Below, in pieces: positions 17,603 to 26,939 of a stretch of 64,000 nucleotides of DNA. The notes under the pieces were generated by a model. It worked only from the letters and a program-made list of their open reading frames with translations. It was not told where the DNA came from and made no database searches. Source of the stretch: Phycisphaerae bacterium. GTDB taxonomy: Bacteria; Planctomycetota; Phycisphaerae; Sedimentisphaerales; Anaerohalosphaeraceae. The first letter of the stretch is position 1. Each line of letters starts with the position of its first letter. The stretch is taken from positions 1 through 64,000 of the forward strand of contig JACZKQ010000102.1 of the NCBI GenBank assembly GCA_014859965.1, given 5' to 3'. Position numbers and translations under genes: made by a program.

Positions 17603-18841
17603 TTACTTGTTATCCAGGATTTCAAGGCACTTGAACTGCTTGCCTTCGAGGAACTCCAAACTCGCTCCGCCACCCGTTGAAATATGGCTGACTTTGTCTT
17701 CCAGCCCCAACTGAACAATGGCACTGGCGCTGTCGCCGCCGCCGATGATGCTGCGGGCCCCGCGGCCGGTCGCCTCGGCAACCGCTTGGGCAACCGCCCG
17801 AGTGCCTTCATCGAACGGCTCCAGTTCGAAGACCCCCATCGGACCGTTCCATACGATTGTCCGGGCGCCTTCCAACTTCTCAGCGAACACCTTGCGCGAC
17901 TCCGGCCCGATGTCCAGTCCTTCCCAGCCGTCTGGGATGTCGCCGCTGACCACCTTGTGCTCGGCGTTCGCCTTGAACTCCGTGGCGATCACCGTGTCGA
18001 CCGGCAGCACAATTTCGCAGCCGATATCGCCGGCCTGCTCCAGCAGGTCGTTTGCCTTGTCCACGAAATCGTCCTCGCAGAGGCTGTTGCCCACGGTTTT
18101 GCCCTGCGCCTTGAAGAATGTATACGCCATCGCGCCGCCGATTAAGATGCAATCGACCTTGCGGATAAGATTTTCAATCACCCCAATCTTATCGCTGACC
18201 TTGGCCCCGCCCAAAATCGCCACGAACGGCCGCTCGGGCTTCTCCACCGTTTCACCGAGGAACTTCAGCTCTTTTTCGATCAGGAAACCGCTCACCCGCG
18301 GCTTGCCCTTCATCACCGCCGGCACCGTGTACATCGACGCGTTATCCCGATGCGCCGTGCCGAATGCATCATCCACGTACACGTCGGCCGATCCCGCAAG
18401 CTCTTTGGCGAAATCGTCCTTCGCCTTGCGAAGTTGCGCGTCTTCCTTGGCGGCCTTGTCCTTGATCGTCTCTTCTTTGTGGAAGCGAAGGTTTTCCAGC
18501 AGCATCACATCGCCGGCCTTCATAGCCGCGGCTTTTGTCTTAACGTCTTTGCCCACACAGTCTTCGGCGAAGGTCACGGCCTTGCCCAACAACTCCGACA
18601 GCCGCTCGGCCACGGGCTTCAGCGAATACTTCGGATCCCGCTCGCCTTTGGGGCGGCCCAGATGGCTCATCAGGATCAATGAGCCGCCGTGGTCCAGAAT
18701 ATGGCGGATCGTCGGCATGGCCTTGGTGATCCGATCGTCGTTGGTAATCCGGCCCTTGTCGTCCAACGGCACGTTGAAATCCACGCGCATCAGAACCTGC
18801 TTGCCTTTAACGTCGATATCCGAAATCGTCTTCTTAGCCAT
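17603..18841 (-). CDS. pgk: Phosphoglycerate kinase
   Basis: Pgk makes ATP from 1,3-bisphosphoglycerate in glycolysis. The 412 residues contain VLMRVDFNVPLDDKG, LILMSHLGRPKGERDP, the VDDAFGTAHR stretch, FVAILGGAKVSDK and the nucleotide loop IIGGGDSASA. The ATG has AAGGATC upstream. It follows gap by about 70 bases, with a strong hairpin between the two that may set their expression ratio. Confidence 0.97.
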   Translation of the reverse strand: MAKKTISDIDVKGKQVLMRVDFNVPLDDKGRITNDDRITKAMPTIRHILDHGGSLILMSHLGRPKGERDPKYSLKPVAERLSELLGKAVTFAEDCVGKDVKTKAAAMKAGDVMLLENLRFHKEETIKDKAAKEDAQLRKAKDDFAKELAGSADVYVDDAFGTAHRDNASMYTVPAVMKGKPRVSGFLIEKELKFLGETVEKPERPFVAILGGAKVSDKIGVIENLIRKVDCILIGGAMAYTFFKAQGKTVGNSLCEDDFVDKANDLLEQAGDIGCEIVLPVDTVIATEFKANAEHKVVSGDIPDGWEGLDIGPESRKVFAEKLEGARTIVWNGPMGVFELEPFDEGTRAVAQAVAEATGRGARSIIGGGDSASAIVQLGLEDKVSHISTGGGASLEFLEGKQFKCLEILDNK

Positions 18842-18868
18842 CCGTTTGATCCTTCCCCAAAAAAGAAA

Positions 18869-18902
18869 TTCGGGCCTGCTCGGAATTCAGAACAGGCCCG
18901 AA
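18869..18902 (-). terminator. gap-pgk intercistronic hairpin
   Basis: A perfect 10-bp stem (TTCGGGCCTG with its complement) encloses a 14-base loop. Read on the minus strand it is followed by AATTTC and then a T-rich run, so it could end part of the gap transcripts before pgk or protect the gap 3' end. Confidence 0.65.
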
Positions 18903-18911
18903 AAAATCGAA

Positions 18912-19925
18912 TTACATCTTTGCCAGTTTTTCCATGATGTCCACCGTACGAGTCGAATAACCCCATTCGTTATCGTACCAGCTTACCACCTTGACCGTCT
19001 TGCCCATGACCATCGTGCACAGCGAATCGAAGATGCTCGATGCCGGGTTGCCGAGGATGTCGCTGCTGACGATCGGCTCGTCGCAGTATTCCAGAATGCC
19101 CTTCAGAGCGCCCTGGGCCGCCGCTTTCACCGCCGCGTTGACTTCCTCTTTGGTCACTTCCTTCTTCAGGTCCGCCACCAGGTCCACGCAACTGCCGTCG
19201 ATCACCGGAACGCGAAGCGCATAGCCGTCCAGCTTGCCGGCGAGAGCGGGAATAACCTTGCCCACCGCCTTGGCGGCGCCCGTCGTTGTCGGAATGATAT
19301 TCTGTGCGGCCGCACGTGCACGACGCAAATCGCTGTGAATCATGTCCGACACGCGCTGATCGTTGGTGTAACCGTGCACCGTGACCATCAAGCCCTTTTC
19401 CACGCCGAAGGCATCGTGCAGCGCCTTGGTGAGCGGCGCCAGACAGTTGGTCGTACAGCTTGCATTGGAGATGCAGTGCGTATCCCGCGTCATCATGTCG
19501 TCATTGACACCCAACACGATCATCGCGTCAATATTGTCCTTGGCCGGAACCGTCAACACCACCTTTGACGCCCCTGCTTTCAGGTGATCGCCATAACCGC
19601 CCTTCGGCGATTCCTTGACAGTGAAAACACCCGTCGACTCGACCACGATCTTGACGCCCATTTCCTTCCAGGGCAGTTCGGCGGGGTTCTTCACCGCAAC
19701 CACCTTGATCGTCTTGCCATCGATGACGAGCGCATCTTCTTTTGCTTCGACAGTGCCGGGCCATTTGCCCATTACGGTGTCGTATTTGAAAAGGTGCGCC
19801 AGGCTTTTGGCATTCGACAGATCATTAATCGCCACCAGTTCCAGATCACCTTTTCGCTGAAGCAGTATCCGCGCAACCGCCCTGCCGATTCGCCCAAAAC
19901 CGTTAATTGCAACCTTTGTTGCCAT
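18912..19925 (-). CDS. gap: Glyceraldehyde-3-phosphate dehydrogenase
   Basis: This is the glycolytic type I enzyme: NAD-fold opening VAINGFGRIGRAVARI, catalytic cysteine in SNASCTTNCLAPL, TTTGAAKAVGKVIP, and the C-terminal SWYDNEWGYSTRTVD. The length is 337 residues. The start ATG has the strong site AAAGGAG. A well formed sigma-70-like promoter stands about 80 bases upstream. The gene heads the gap-pgk(-rpe) cluster. Confidence 0.97.
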   Translation of the reverse strand: MATKVAINGFGRIGRAVARILLQRKGDLELVAINDLSNAKSLAHLFKYDTVMGKWPGTVEAKEDALVIDGKTIKVVAVKNPAELPWKEMGVKIVVESTGVFTVKESPKGGYGDHLKAGASKVVLTVPAKDNIDAMIVLGVNDDMMTRDTHCISNASCTTNCLAPLTKALHDAFGVEKGLMVTVHGYTNDQRVSDMIHSDLRRARAAAQNIIPTTTGAAKAVGKVIPALAGKLDGYALRVPVIDGSCVDLVADLKKEVTKEEVNAAVKAAAQGALKGILEYCDEPIVSSDILGNPASSIFDSLCTMVMGKTVKVVSWYDNEWGYSTRTVDIMEKLAKM

Positions 19926-20231
19926 TACAAATCTCCTTTACTGATTGACAGATATTCACATGCACTTGTGCCCACACGCCGCGCACACCGTCAGCGGCCC
20001 ATTACTTTATGAATCGTACCCCCCGCTGTCAAGCATTTATTCAAACCGGCATGTTCTGATATCTGTGCATGCTTGAATATAGCGCAACTCATTGTTTTTA
20101 AGCAGTTTAAAGAAAAAAAAGTGCAGGGTCGGCCCCCTAGTCGCCCGAAAACTCCGAGCCAATCGCCCCATATCTGCCCCACAAAGTTGTACCCATTCCA
20201 GCGAAATCGGTGCGTACTTGACTTCAGCAAG
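19926..20231. other. gap upstream region
   Basis: The 306 bases between gap and the alcohol dehydrogenase gene hold the gap promoter. The 220 bases beyond it are A/T-richer than the surroundings and contain a run of eight adenines near 20112-20119. I see no further gene or repeat. Confidence 0.6.
20004..20032 (-). promoter_or_regulatory. Promoter of gap
   Basis: TTGACA (20032-20027), a 17-base spacer and TAAAGT (20009-20004) on the minus strand match a vegetative sigma-70 promoter. The gap ATG is about 80 bases downstream. Confidence 0.7.
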
Positions 20232-21377
20232 TTAAAAACTGTCGGCTGCAATCTGCCGCAGTTCCTCGTCTGTCAGCGCGATGGGGTTCCCTTTCATGCT
20301 GCTGGCTCGTTTGGCATTCTCAACGACCTGTGGGATCAACTCCGAAGTCAGCCCATACGCAGCCAGCGAGGGTATCGCCAGATCGACACACAACCGCTTT
20401 ACCCAGTCAATTGCATCCTCGGCTGTCGCCTTTGCATCGCCCGTGACAATTCGTCCGATCCGCTCATATCGCCTCAGGGCCGGGTGCTCCCGCGAGCGCT
20501 GCCTCATTGCAGCGACATTGGCCCGCATTACCCACGGCAGGAGCCGCCCGCAGATTGCCCCGTGCGGCGCCCCGATCATACCGCCTAATGGCCCTGCAAA
20601 GCCGTGAACCGCACCCAATCCCGCATTGGCCAGCGCCAGCCCCCCAAACAAGCTGGCCACCGCCATATCTTGACGCGCACCGATATCCTGCCCTTCCGCA
20701 TACGCCCGGCAGAGCGATCGGGCCGCCCGCGTCAGCCCCTCCACACAGATGCCGTCCGTCAGCGGGTTGGCGCGACAGGAAACATACGGCTCGATCAACT
20801 GCGTCAGCGCATCCAGCCCGGTCGAGGCCGTAATCTCCGGCGGCATTGACCGGGTCAGTTCAGGATCGACCAGCGCCAGCCGCGGCAGCATACTCGCACT
20901 CCGCATACTCACCTTGACGCGCGCATCCGGCACATACAGCACGGCGTTGCGCGTCACCTCCGCCCCCGTTCCCGCCGTCGCAGGAACCGCAACGCAAGGC
21001 GCCGCCGTCTGCGCCAGCGGCTTGCCCTCCCCGACGACCTCCAGGTACTCCATGACCGCCCCGTGATTGGTTAACAGCGCCGCCACCGCCTTGGCCGTAT
21101 CGATCACGCTCCCCCCGCCGATACCCACCACCACATCACATTGGGCCGCCCTTGCCTGCTCGACGGCCTCGCCCAGGACCTCGACAGAGGGCTCGCCCGA
21201 AACAGTAAACCATCCCCCCGTTATCGTCTTCAACGAATCCAACGCCGCGGCATAACGCACAGGCGAAGAGCCGGTAATCACAAACACGCGCGTCCCCAAA
21301 GCGCGCACATGCCCCCCGAGCTCCGACACCGTGCCGCAGCCAAAGACAATCCGCCCCGCTGCAAACTCGAACCGCAT
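20232..21377 (-). CDS. Iron-containing alcohol dehydrogenase
   Basis: This is a group III Fe-dependent dehydrogenase of about 381 residues. The N-terminal NAD domain has the VVVGIGGGSVIDTAKAVAAL motif, and the C-terminal metal domain has HGFAGPLGGMIGAPHGAICG, including two metal histidines. The start at ATG 21377 is preferred for its AAGGGTGG site; ATG 21392, which overlaps the upstream stop as ATGA, would add five residues. Its partner is an LsrG-like monooxygenase just upstream, so the substrate may be a small hydroxy- or keto-compound. The exact substrate cannot be read from sequence. Confidence 0.88.
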   Translation of the reverse strand: MRFEFAAGRIVFGCGTVSELGGHVRALGTRVFVITGSSPVRYAAALDSLKTITGGWFTVSGEPSVEVLGEAVEQARAAQCDVVVGIGGGSVIDTAKAVAALLTNHGAVMEYLEVVGEGKPLAQTAAPCVAVPATAGTGAEVTRNAVLYVPDARVKVSMRSASMLPRLALVDPELTRSMPPEITASTGLDALTQLIEPYVSCRANPLTDGICVEGLTRAARSLCRAYAEGQDIGARQDMAVASLFGGLALANAGLGAVHGFAGPLGGMIGAPHGAICGRLLPWVMRANVAAMRQRSREHPALRRYERIGRIVTGDAKATAEDAIDWVKRLCVDLAIPSLAAYGLTSELIPQVVENAKRASSMKGNPIALTDEELRQIAADSF

Positions 21378-21388
21378 GGCGCCACCCT

Positions 21389-21718
21389 TCATGACGCTGC
21401 ATCCCGAGCCATATCCCATCCCCCCTCACCCGGCCAGACATTGGCATACTTCACCGCCGACCTGGGCTCGGCCATCATCTCGGCAACCGTATCCCGCCAT
21501 TTCGCGTAATGCGCCGTCTCCTTGTGCCGCGCCGGATCGTCGGTCGTGCGATACACCTCCACCAACACGAACCGCGTCGGATCGTCTGCCTGCTGAACCA
21601 CATCAAATCGGGCAATCCCCGGCTCCTGCACACTGCTGCGGGCATTCTCAATTGAGGCCGCCCGGAACGCCTCAATGCAATCCGCCTTTACGTGAACAAA
21701 AACATGCACAACCAGCAT
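21389..21718 (-). CDS. LsrG-like antibiotic-biosynthesis-monooxygenase-fold protein
   Basis: The 109-residue protein has the ferredoxin-like ABM fold: [13 protein letters not shown], then [20 protein letters not shown], then the [17 protein letters not shown] strand-helix and HYAKW. It is closest in pattern to LsrG, which handles phosphorylated autoinducer-2 in enteric bacteria. No lsr transport genes are nearby, so an AI-2 role is only a possibility. ATG 21718 has an excellent AAAGGAG site; the open frame further upstream is not used. It is transcribed with the Fe-dehydrogenase. Confidence 0.8.
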   Translation of the reverse strand: MLVVHVFVHVKADCIEAFRAASIENARSSVQEPGIARFDVVQQADDPTRFVLVEVYRTTDDPARHKETAHYAKWRDTVAEMMAEPRSAVKYANVWPGEGGWDMARDAAS

Positions 21719-21771
21719 TGCTTCTCCTTTCCCATCATGCGCTAATCCAACAACTTGCCTGCGGCATGCCG

Positions 21772-23343
21772 TCACACCTGACAGGCCGGCAGCGATACGA
21801 AGAACCGGCTGCCTTTGCCCAGCTCCGATTCCACCCATAATCTTCCGCCATGTCTTTCCAGTATGCGCCGTGCGATGGTAAGCCCCAATCCGTCGCCTTC
21901 GACGGGCCCGTCCGGCTCAAGCCGGTGGAATATTTCGAAGACCTTGCCCTGGTACTCGCGCGCGATTCCAACGCCATTATCTTCCACGCAATACACGGCC
22001 GCATCGCCCTGCACCGTTCCGGAGACGCGAACCGCACCCTTTCTCGCCGGGTCCAGGTACTTGATCGCGTTGGTCAGAAGATTGGTGAAAACCTGGTTTA
22101 CATGGCGACCGTCGCCGCGGCAGTTTGGCAGGTCGTCCACCCTGACCTCGGCGCCGCTGTTGGTGATCTGGAACTGCATGCCCGCGATAATGCGCTCCAT
22201 CATGTCGTTCATGTCAATTGTTGCGACTTTGAACGCCGCCGTCCCCACCCGCGATGCCTCCAGGAGCCCCTTCAGAAGCGACTGCATCTTTCCGGTGCCT
22301 GCCCGGATAAACCGAATTGATTCGGCCATGTCTTCCTCTATCACCCGTTTTAGCTGCCGCCGGATTTCCGGGCTGTAATCCTCGCTGCCTAACATCTCCT
22401 CGATCTGTTTGCAGGCCAGCACAAGTTCGCCGCTGAACCCCTCGATATTCACCAGCGGCGACTTCAAATCGTGCGAGGCCACGTAGACGATGCTTTGCAG
22501 TTCTTCATTTTTGACCTCAAGCGTTTTGAGCAGCCGTTCGCGCTCCTGCTCGGCCTCCTCGCGATCCGCCATCTCCAGGTTGATTCTGCGTATGTAGTTG
22601 CGCGTGTTGCGCGTTGCCGCAAGAACGCCCGCTCCGCCTAATATCCAGATGGCGGCATGTCCGAGCGACAGTGGAACCAAGGTCGTCGTCGCCCCCGACA
22701 GATAACGCTTCATCGGAACGGAAACACTGAAGCCCCCTCGGACATCGCCCACCTGGTAACCCTGCTCGGCGTGGCATTTTAGACATGATGAATCCGTTAA
22801 CATCGGACGCATGAGCCGCATGTATGGCTGACCGTCCAATGTCTCCACCGAGCTGACTTCACTGCTTCCGTTTTCGAAGGCCTTCAGCGCTTCGGCTTCC
22901 CACGCATCCGGAGCATTGCCCGGGCGAATCGGGTTGAGGCTCGTGAAATGCCCCTGGACCACACCTTTTCTGTGACCGTACGTATACAACTGCCGCATCA
23001 CGTAGGCTGCATTCATCAACGTGAGAGGCCGTCCGGAGGAAGTTTCGGCGTCTCGATCCGCAATGTGAGACAAGTACATGTTGGGCGGGATCTCTTCAGA
23101 AACAGACGCATAGATGCCTCCCTGTCCGGCAATCCACTGCTGGATAAGAAGATCCTTTTCCGACGACCCCCATGCCTCCATCAGCGCCCGCTGCCGAAAA
23201 TCCACCCTCACTCTGTATATGTTCCAGCCCAGGGACGCGCCCACAACGACTGTCCACGCGACAAGTAGTGCGATCGTATACTGCCCTCTGTAAAGGGATC
23301 GAATCTTTGGTGTTTTCGCTCGTTTCAAGGACGCTCCAAACAT
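21772..23343 (-). CDS. Sensor histidine kinase with Tll0287-like haem-type domain
   Basis: From ATG 23343 the product is 523 residues. A membrane helix (about 22-40) is followed by a periplasmic Tll0287-like (DUF3365) domain holding CLKCH at 187-191, the usual haem-attachment CxxCH. Then come a second helix (about 222-243), a short coiled coil, a HisKA domain with [13 protein letters not shown] (His291), and an ATPase domain with [19 protein letters not shown] and GDGLGLTI. Haem binding suggests redox, oxygen or NO sensing. The frame runs open upstream past the divergent rubrerythrin start, but those codons look non-coding. No response regulator lies adjacent. Confidence 0.88.
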   Translation of the reverse strand: MFGASLKRAKTPKIRSLYRGQYTIALLVAWTVVVGASLGWNIYRVRVDFRQRALMEAWGSSEKDLLIQQWIAGQGGIYASVSEEIPPNMYLSHIADRDAETSSGRPLTLMNAAYVMRQLYTYGHRKGVVQGHFTSLNPIRPGNAPDAWEAEALKAFENGSSEVSSVETLDGQPYMRLMRPMLTDSSCLKCHAEQGYQVGDVRGGFSVSVPMKRYLSGATTTLVPLSLGHAAIWILGGAGVLAATRNTRNYIRRINLEMADREEAEQERERLLKTLEVKNEELQSIVYVASHDLKSPLVNIEGFSGELVLACKQIEEMLGSEDYSPEIRRQLKRVIEEDMAESIRFIRAGTGKMQSLLKGLLEASRVGTAAFKVATIDMNDMMERIIAGMQFQITNSGAEVRVDDLPNCRGDGRHVNQVFTNLLTNAIKYLDPARKGAVRVSGTVQGDAAVYCVEDNGVGIAREYQGKVFEIFHRLEPDGPVEGDGLGLTIARRILERHGGRLWVESELGKGSRFFVSLPACQV

Positions 23344-23590
23344 CAACACAAGCCCCCGGCAACGGCCGCTGACTCTCGCACCGAAGGATACATCATAAAG
23401 GACCGGCCCGTCAACGGGTTTTCCCAAACGCAAGTTGGCGGCTTGGCGGGGCATGTCTCCTATCGGACGCATGCCTGGCGGAATACGCACCTTTTGTGCT
23501 AATGCTGCTACCAATCGAACCGTTTTGCCGATACGACCATAAGCTTCAGCCGGCCGATGCTGAACTTTACGACAAGGGGGGGCATGTGTT

Positions 23591-24163
23591 ATGCAAAAAA
23601 TGACAGAACAGAATTTGATCAACGCCTTTGGCGGCGAGGGGATGGCGCACATGCGGTATCTGCACTTTGCCCTGCGGGCCGAGCAGGACGATTTCCCGAA
23701 TGTCGCTCGCCTCTTTCGAGCCGTTGCAAGGGCCGAGTTCATCCATGCCGGAGACCACTACCGCGAATTAGACCATCTCGACGGGGGCTTCGTCGCCAAC
23801 GGCATGGGCGCATTTGGCCCAGGCGATACGTTTAAGAACCTGGGACTGGCGATCGCCGGAGAGACCTATGAAATAGACGAGATGTACCCGACGTACCTGG
23901 AGGTGGCGAGATTTCAGGGAGAGAAAGGCGCCCAGCGGAGTTTCGAGTGGGCGTATGGAACAGAAAAGATGCACAAGGCGCTATTCGAGAAGGCCCGCGG
24001 CGAAATGGAAGCCGGGCGCGACGTCGAGATGGGTACCCTGCACGTGTGCAGTGTCTGCGGCTATACGCTCGAAGGCGACGCGCCGGACAGATGTCCGCTA
24101 TGCGGCGTCTCCAAAGAAAAGTTTATCAGCTTTGAGCCCGGTATGCAGACCCAGCAGGCCTGA
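23591..24163 (+). CDS. Rubrerythrin
   Basis: Rubrerythrin is a non-haem di-iron peroxidase that removes hydrogen peroxide in anaerobes and microaerophiles. The 190 residues have a four-helix di-iron domain (HMRYLHFALRAEQ, AVARAEFIHAGDHYRE, GETYEIDEMYPTY, GTEKMHKALFEKA) and a C-terminal rubredoxin-type Fe(Cys)4 site built from CSVCGY and CPLCGVSK. An AAGGGGG run eight bases before ATG 23591 supports that start. It is divergent from the haem-type kinase, which hints at shared redox control. Confidence 0.95.
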   Translation: MQKMTEQNLINAFGGEGMAHMRYLHFALRAEQDDFPNVARLFRAVARAEFIHAGDHYRELDHLDGGFVANGMGAFGPGDTFKNLGLAIAGETYEIDEMYPTYLEVARFQGEKGAQRSFEWAYGTEKMHKALFEKARGEMEAGRDVEMGTLHVCSVCGYTLEGDAPDRCPLCGVSKEKFISFEPGMQTQQA

Positions 24164-24188
24164 AGGGCACACGGGAAGGATGCTCCTG

Positions 24189-26753
24189 CTAAGGTACTTT
24201 AAATACGGCTGTCGGCGGCCTGCCGTCCTGGTCGGCCTCGTAATCGTATGAAAACGTGCTCTTTGCACCGTTGATGTGACATGCCAAGAGGCGAAGCTGG
24301 TACGCGCCGGGCTCCAGTTCGCCGATTTGCAGGCGGAAATGGCCGTGTGCGTCGACGGGACAGGTCCAGCCGACCGCATCGTAATCGCCTTCGTGTCGGG
24401 CCGGGTCGTTGTAGGCTGCGATGCCATGGACTGCCGGGGCCGCCTCAATCCGCCCCGAGAGCACCAGCACCCCGTCGGCAAACGCAGCCTTCAGCTCCAC
24501 CAGTTCGCACCGCGGGCTCCGTCGTGCACCTTTCAAGTCGCCGGCAAACGGACGCGTATATGCCAACACCATCGCGCTCGTCTCCGTCAGGAAAGTACCG
24601 AGGCCCTCGGTGCGAAGCTCCTGACCGTATGTGTGATTGCCGTGACCCATCAGCGCCGTACCGCGGTCTGCATCGGCTTTTCGCTGGCAGGCGTGCGGCA
24701 GACCGAAGGCATGGCCCAATTCATGTGCAACTCCGCCGATATAGTGGGAATTAAATTTGCCGATAGAGCAGGGCCCGCCATAGAACCCCCCGGGCTCTTT
24801 GGACGACAGATTCTGCGGGTCGAGCAGCATATCATCATAGACCCACGCCGTTCCGCTGAGGTGATTGCCGCCGCCTACGTAAGGCCCGACCTCGACCGCT
24901 TTGTCTCCGTTCCAGTCCAGAAGAACCTGGAATATAACCACCGTTTCATGGTCCATATCCAATCCCGTGGACTTAAGCGCTTCCTTGACTTCATCTCTCA
25001 CTGCATCCCACGCATCGCGGCCGTACGTCGCGGCCGGATGGGCCCCCTGTACAACGCGAATCCGCATCTTGCCCGCATCATCCAGATCAAGGCCGAAAAC
25101 CTGACCTGCGCGCCCCGCCGCGGCCATGCCGTCGCCGTAAAAACGCTGCACCTCTTTCATCACACGCCCCAGACGCTCCTCATACCCTGCAAGCACGGTC
25201 CGGTCACACGGCACGAAATAGGCTATGTGTACAAGCCCTTGGCCGGCCGGACTTGAAACACCGGACGACTTGGAAGGGGAGCTGGTATAATGGTTTATGA
25301 CCTTTTCGATGGCCCGGCGGCTGACCGCGTTATACTGGCCGCCGCGGACGAAGTCGGTATCGATGCCTGAGCGGTAAAGCCCTTTGGCGGTGTAGCCGGC
25401 GCCCTCGAAGACGCCGATTGTGTCTGCGTGTTTTTCCCGATTCTCCCGGCGAATCGCCTCGATTTGTTCATCCACGCGACGATTTTGAGCTATTAATTCG
25501 TTGTGAAGGGCGATTTTTTTTGCTTCAGGGGCGTTTCTTGCCTCCAATCGCGCGATTTTTGCAGTGATTTTGTCGCTCTGGGCGTCCTTTTCGCCCCTCA
25601 GTTTTTCAATTTCTTCCTGGCCCCACGGCGTGGGGACAGCGATTCCGGGCGAAAGCAGGTCTTTCCATTTCACGTCCGACGGGTCCAAAAGGGCGGTGAT
25701 ATTGGACTCCAGCGGTTCCACGCCGGGCGGGAAGAATTCGTCGTAGGCGACCGAAGCGTTGAAGTATTCATCCGCAAGGTTCGCAAACGAATGCCCGAAC
25801 TCGTGCAGGAAGATTGTTTCGCTGGTGCGATGCCCGGCGGTGAAGATGCAGTAATCGTTGTAAATACCCCCGCCGCCGTATCGCGGGCTGTTGGCGATCA
25901 CCACAACGGTGTCATGCGGAACCCGCCCGGCGATGTCGTTCAAGGCCTTGTTGTCGTCGACGAGCAGGTAGCGATCCAGCCCCAGCGCATTATACGCCGC
26001 ACTGACGGCCGTGCCGCAAAAGACGCCCTTGTCCGGCTCATCCACCCCGGATTCCGCCGAGGCCCGGAACACGCCCGTAATATTGATGCGGTCGCGGTAC
26101 GTCTTGAACGGCTCCGCCTCAAGCAGTACCCGGGCGAACCGCTGCGCGTCAGCCTCAAAGTCGGCATGCTGTCCCTCGGTATAGCCCTCAGCGACGAACA
26201 CGATGTCGAGGCTCTCTTGAGGCGGGCCGCTCTGGACAATGACGTGGATTCGATCCCGTTCGTCCGGTTTCTCTTTGATGATGTTCACGTCCGCGGGATC
26301 AATCTTCGTGCTGAAGATCGGCGAGGACACGTTCTGCCGGTCACGCCGTTCTACGACAAACAGGACGGCTCTGCGGGGAAAAGGGACAAGGGCCGTGGCA
26401 TGGTAAGTGCGCATGACCCCGCTTCGGGCGGGATTCGTAGTCCTGTATTCGGCAAAAATACAACTGAATCCGCGCGAGAAGACGAGTGTGTTGGTGGCGA
26501 TGTCGTAAATTTTGACGCTATAAGGGCCGTAATTCAGATCATCGATGAGATGCTCCGGGCTGCCCGCCCACGTTTCGCGCCGGTATATCTGATCCAGCGT
26601 AATGATCTCGTCGCTGTGATTACCGGCCTGAAAATAGTCAATCCGCAGGGTGGCGTCGTCGAAGTATTCGTCGAAACAAATGCCGCGATCGGCGCACAGA
26701 CAAACACCCGGCGTAAACAGGATCAGCAGGCTGCAAACAAGTCCGATTCTCAT
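24189..26753 (-). CDS. Exported double metallopeptidase (M64-like plus metzincin-like)
   Basis: The product of about 854 residues starts with a signal peptide (MRIGLVCSLLILFTPGVCLCA). Residues of about 170-490 form a peptidase M64 domain with HEFGHSFANLADEY at 317-330. It carries an inserted charged, coiled-coil-like stretch near 375-440. A second, separate catalytic region follows, with HELGHAFGLPH at 677-687 and a Met-turn-like GTALMGHGN: the HExxHxxGxxH pattern of metzincins. The last 120 residues look like a beta-sandwich. ATG 26753 is chosen for its signal peptide and GGGGAT site; ATG 26777 is an alternative. A strong promoter lies upstream. Confidence 0.82.
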   Translation of the reverse strand: MRIGLVCSLLILFTPGVCLCADRGICFDEYFDDATLRIDYFQAGNHSDEIITLDQIYRRETWAGSPEHLIDDLNYGPYSVKIYDIATNTLVFSRGFSCIFAEYRTTNPARSGVMRTYHATALVPFPRRAVLFVVERRDRQNVSSPIFSTKIDPADVNIIKEKPDERDRIHVIVQSGPPQESLDIVFVAEGYTEGQHADFEADAQRFARVLLEAEPFKTYRDRINITGVFRASAESGVDEPDKGVFCGTAVSAAYNALGLDRYLLVDDNKALNDIAGRVPHDTVVVIANSPRYGGGGIYNDYCIFTAGHRTSETIFLHEFGHSFANLADEYFNASVAYDEFFPPGVEPLESNITALLDPSDVKWKDLLSPGIAVPTPWGQEEIEKLRGEKDAQSDKITAKIARLEARNAPEAKKIALHNELIAQNRRVDEQIEAIRRENREKHADTIGVFEGAGYTAKGLYRSGIDTDFVRGGQYNAVSRRAIEKVINHYTSSPSKSSGVSSPAGQGLVHIAYFVPCDRTVLAGYEERLGRVMKEVQRFYGDGMAAAGRAGQVFGLDLDDAGKMRIRVVQGAHPAATYGRDAWDAVRDEVKEALKSTGLDMDHETVVIFQVLLDWNGDKAVEVGPYVGGGNHLSGTAWVYDDMLLDPQNLSSKEPGGFYGGPCSIGKFNSHYIGGVAHELGHAFGLPHACQRKADADRGTALMGHGNHTYGQELRTEGLGTFLTETSAMVLAYTRPFAGDLKGARRSPRCELVELKAAFADGVLVLSGRIEAAPAVHGIAAYNDPARHEGDYDAVGWTCPVDAHGHFRLQIGELEPGAYQLRLLACHINGAKSTFSYDYEADQDGRPPTAVFKVP

Positions 26754-26791
26754 CACGCGATCCCCAAGAGTTTTCAAGTCCGCAAAGCCGT

Positions 26792-26820
26792 ATTATAGCC
26801 AATCCGCCCCCTGCCGTCAA
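26792..26820 (-). promoter_or_regulatory. Promoter of the double-metallopeptidase gene
   Basis: On the minus strand TTGACG (26820-26815), exactly 17 bases and a perfect TATAAT (26797-26792) form a near-consensus sigma-70 promoter, about 40 bases before the chosen ATG. Confidence 0.75.
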
Positions 26821-26939
26821 GCAGGCGCGGAGACCTTTGCAGCGAGGGTCAAAATTCTGGGTGCGATCAATGAAATGTGTGCCGGCTGAAATGGGCTTCA
26901 AGCCGTTTCTTTGCGATATGTTCCGTAAGGACCTGCGAC

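Noticed and set aside
17718-19568. 616-codon plus-strand frame across pgk and gap
   Set aside because: It runs antisense through two certain glycolytic genes and the gap between them, and its composition (Ser/Ala/Arg-rich) is that of a shadow frame.
23344-23742. N-terminal extension of the histidine kinase frame
   Set aside because: The extra 133 codons cross the start of the divergent rubrerythrin gene, lack sequence features and push the membrane helix far from the N terminus.
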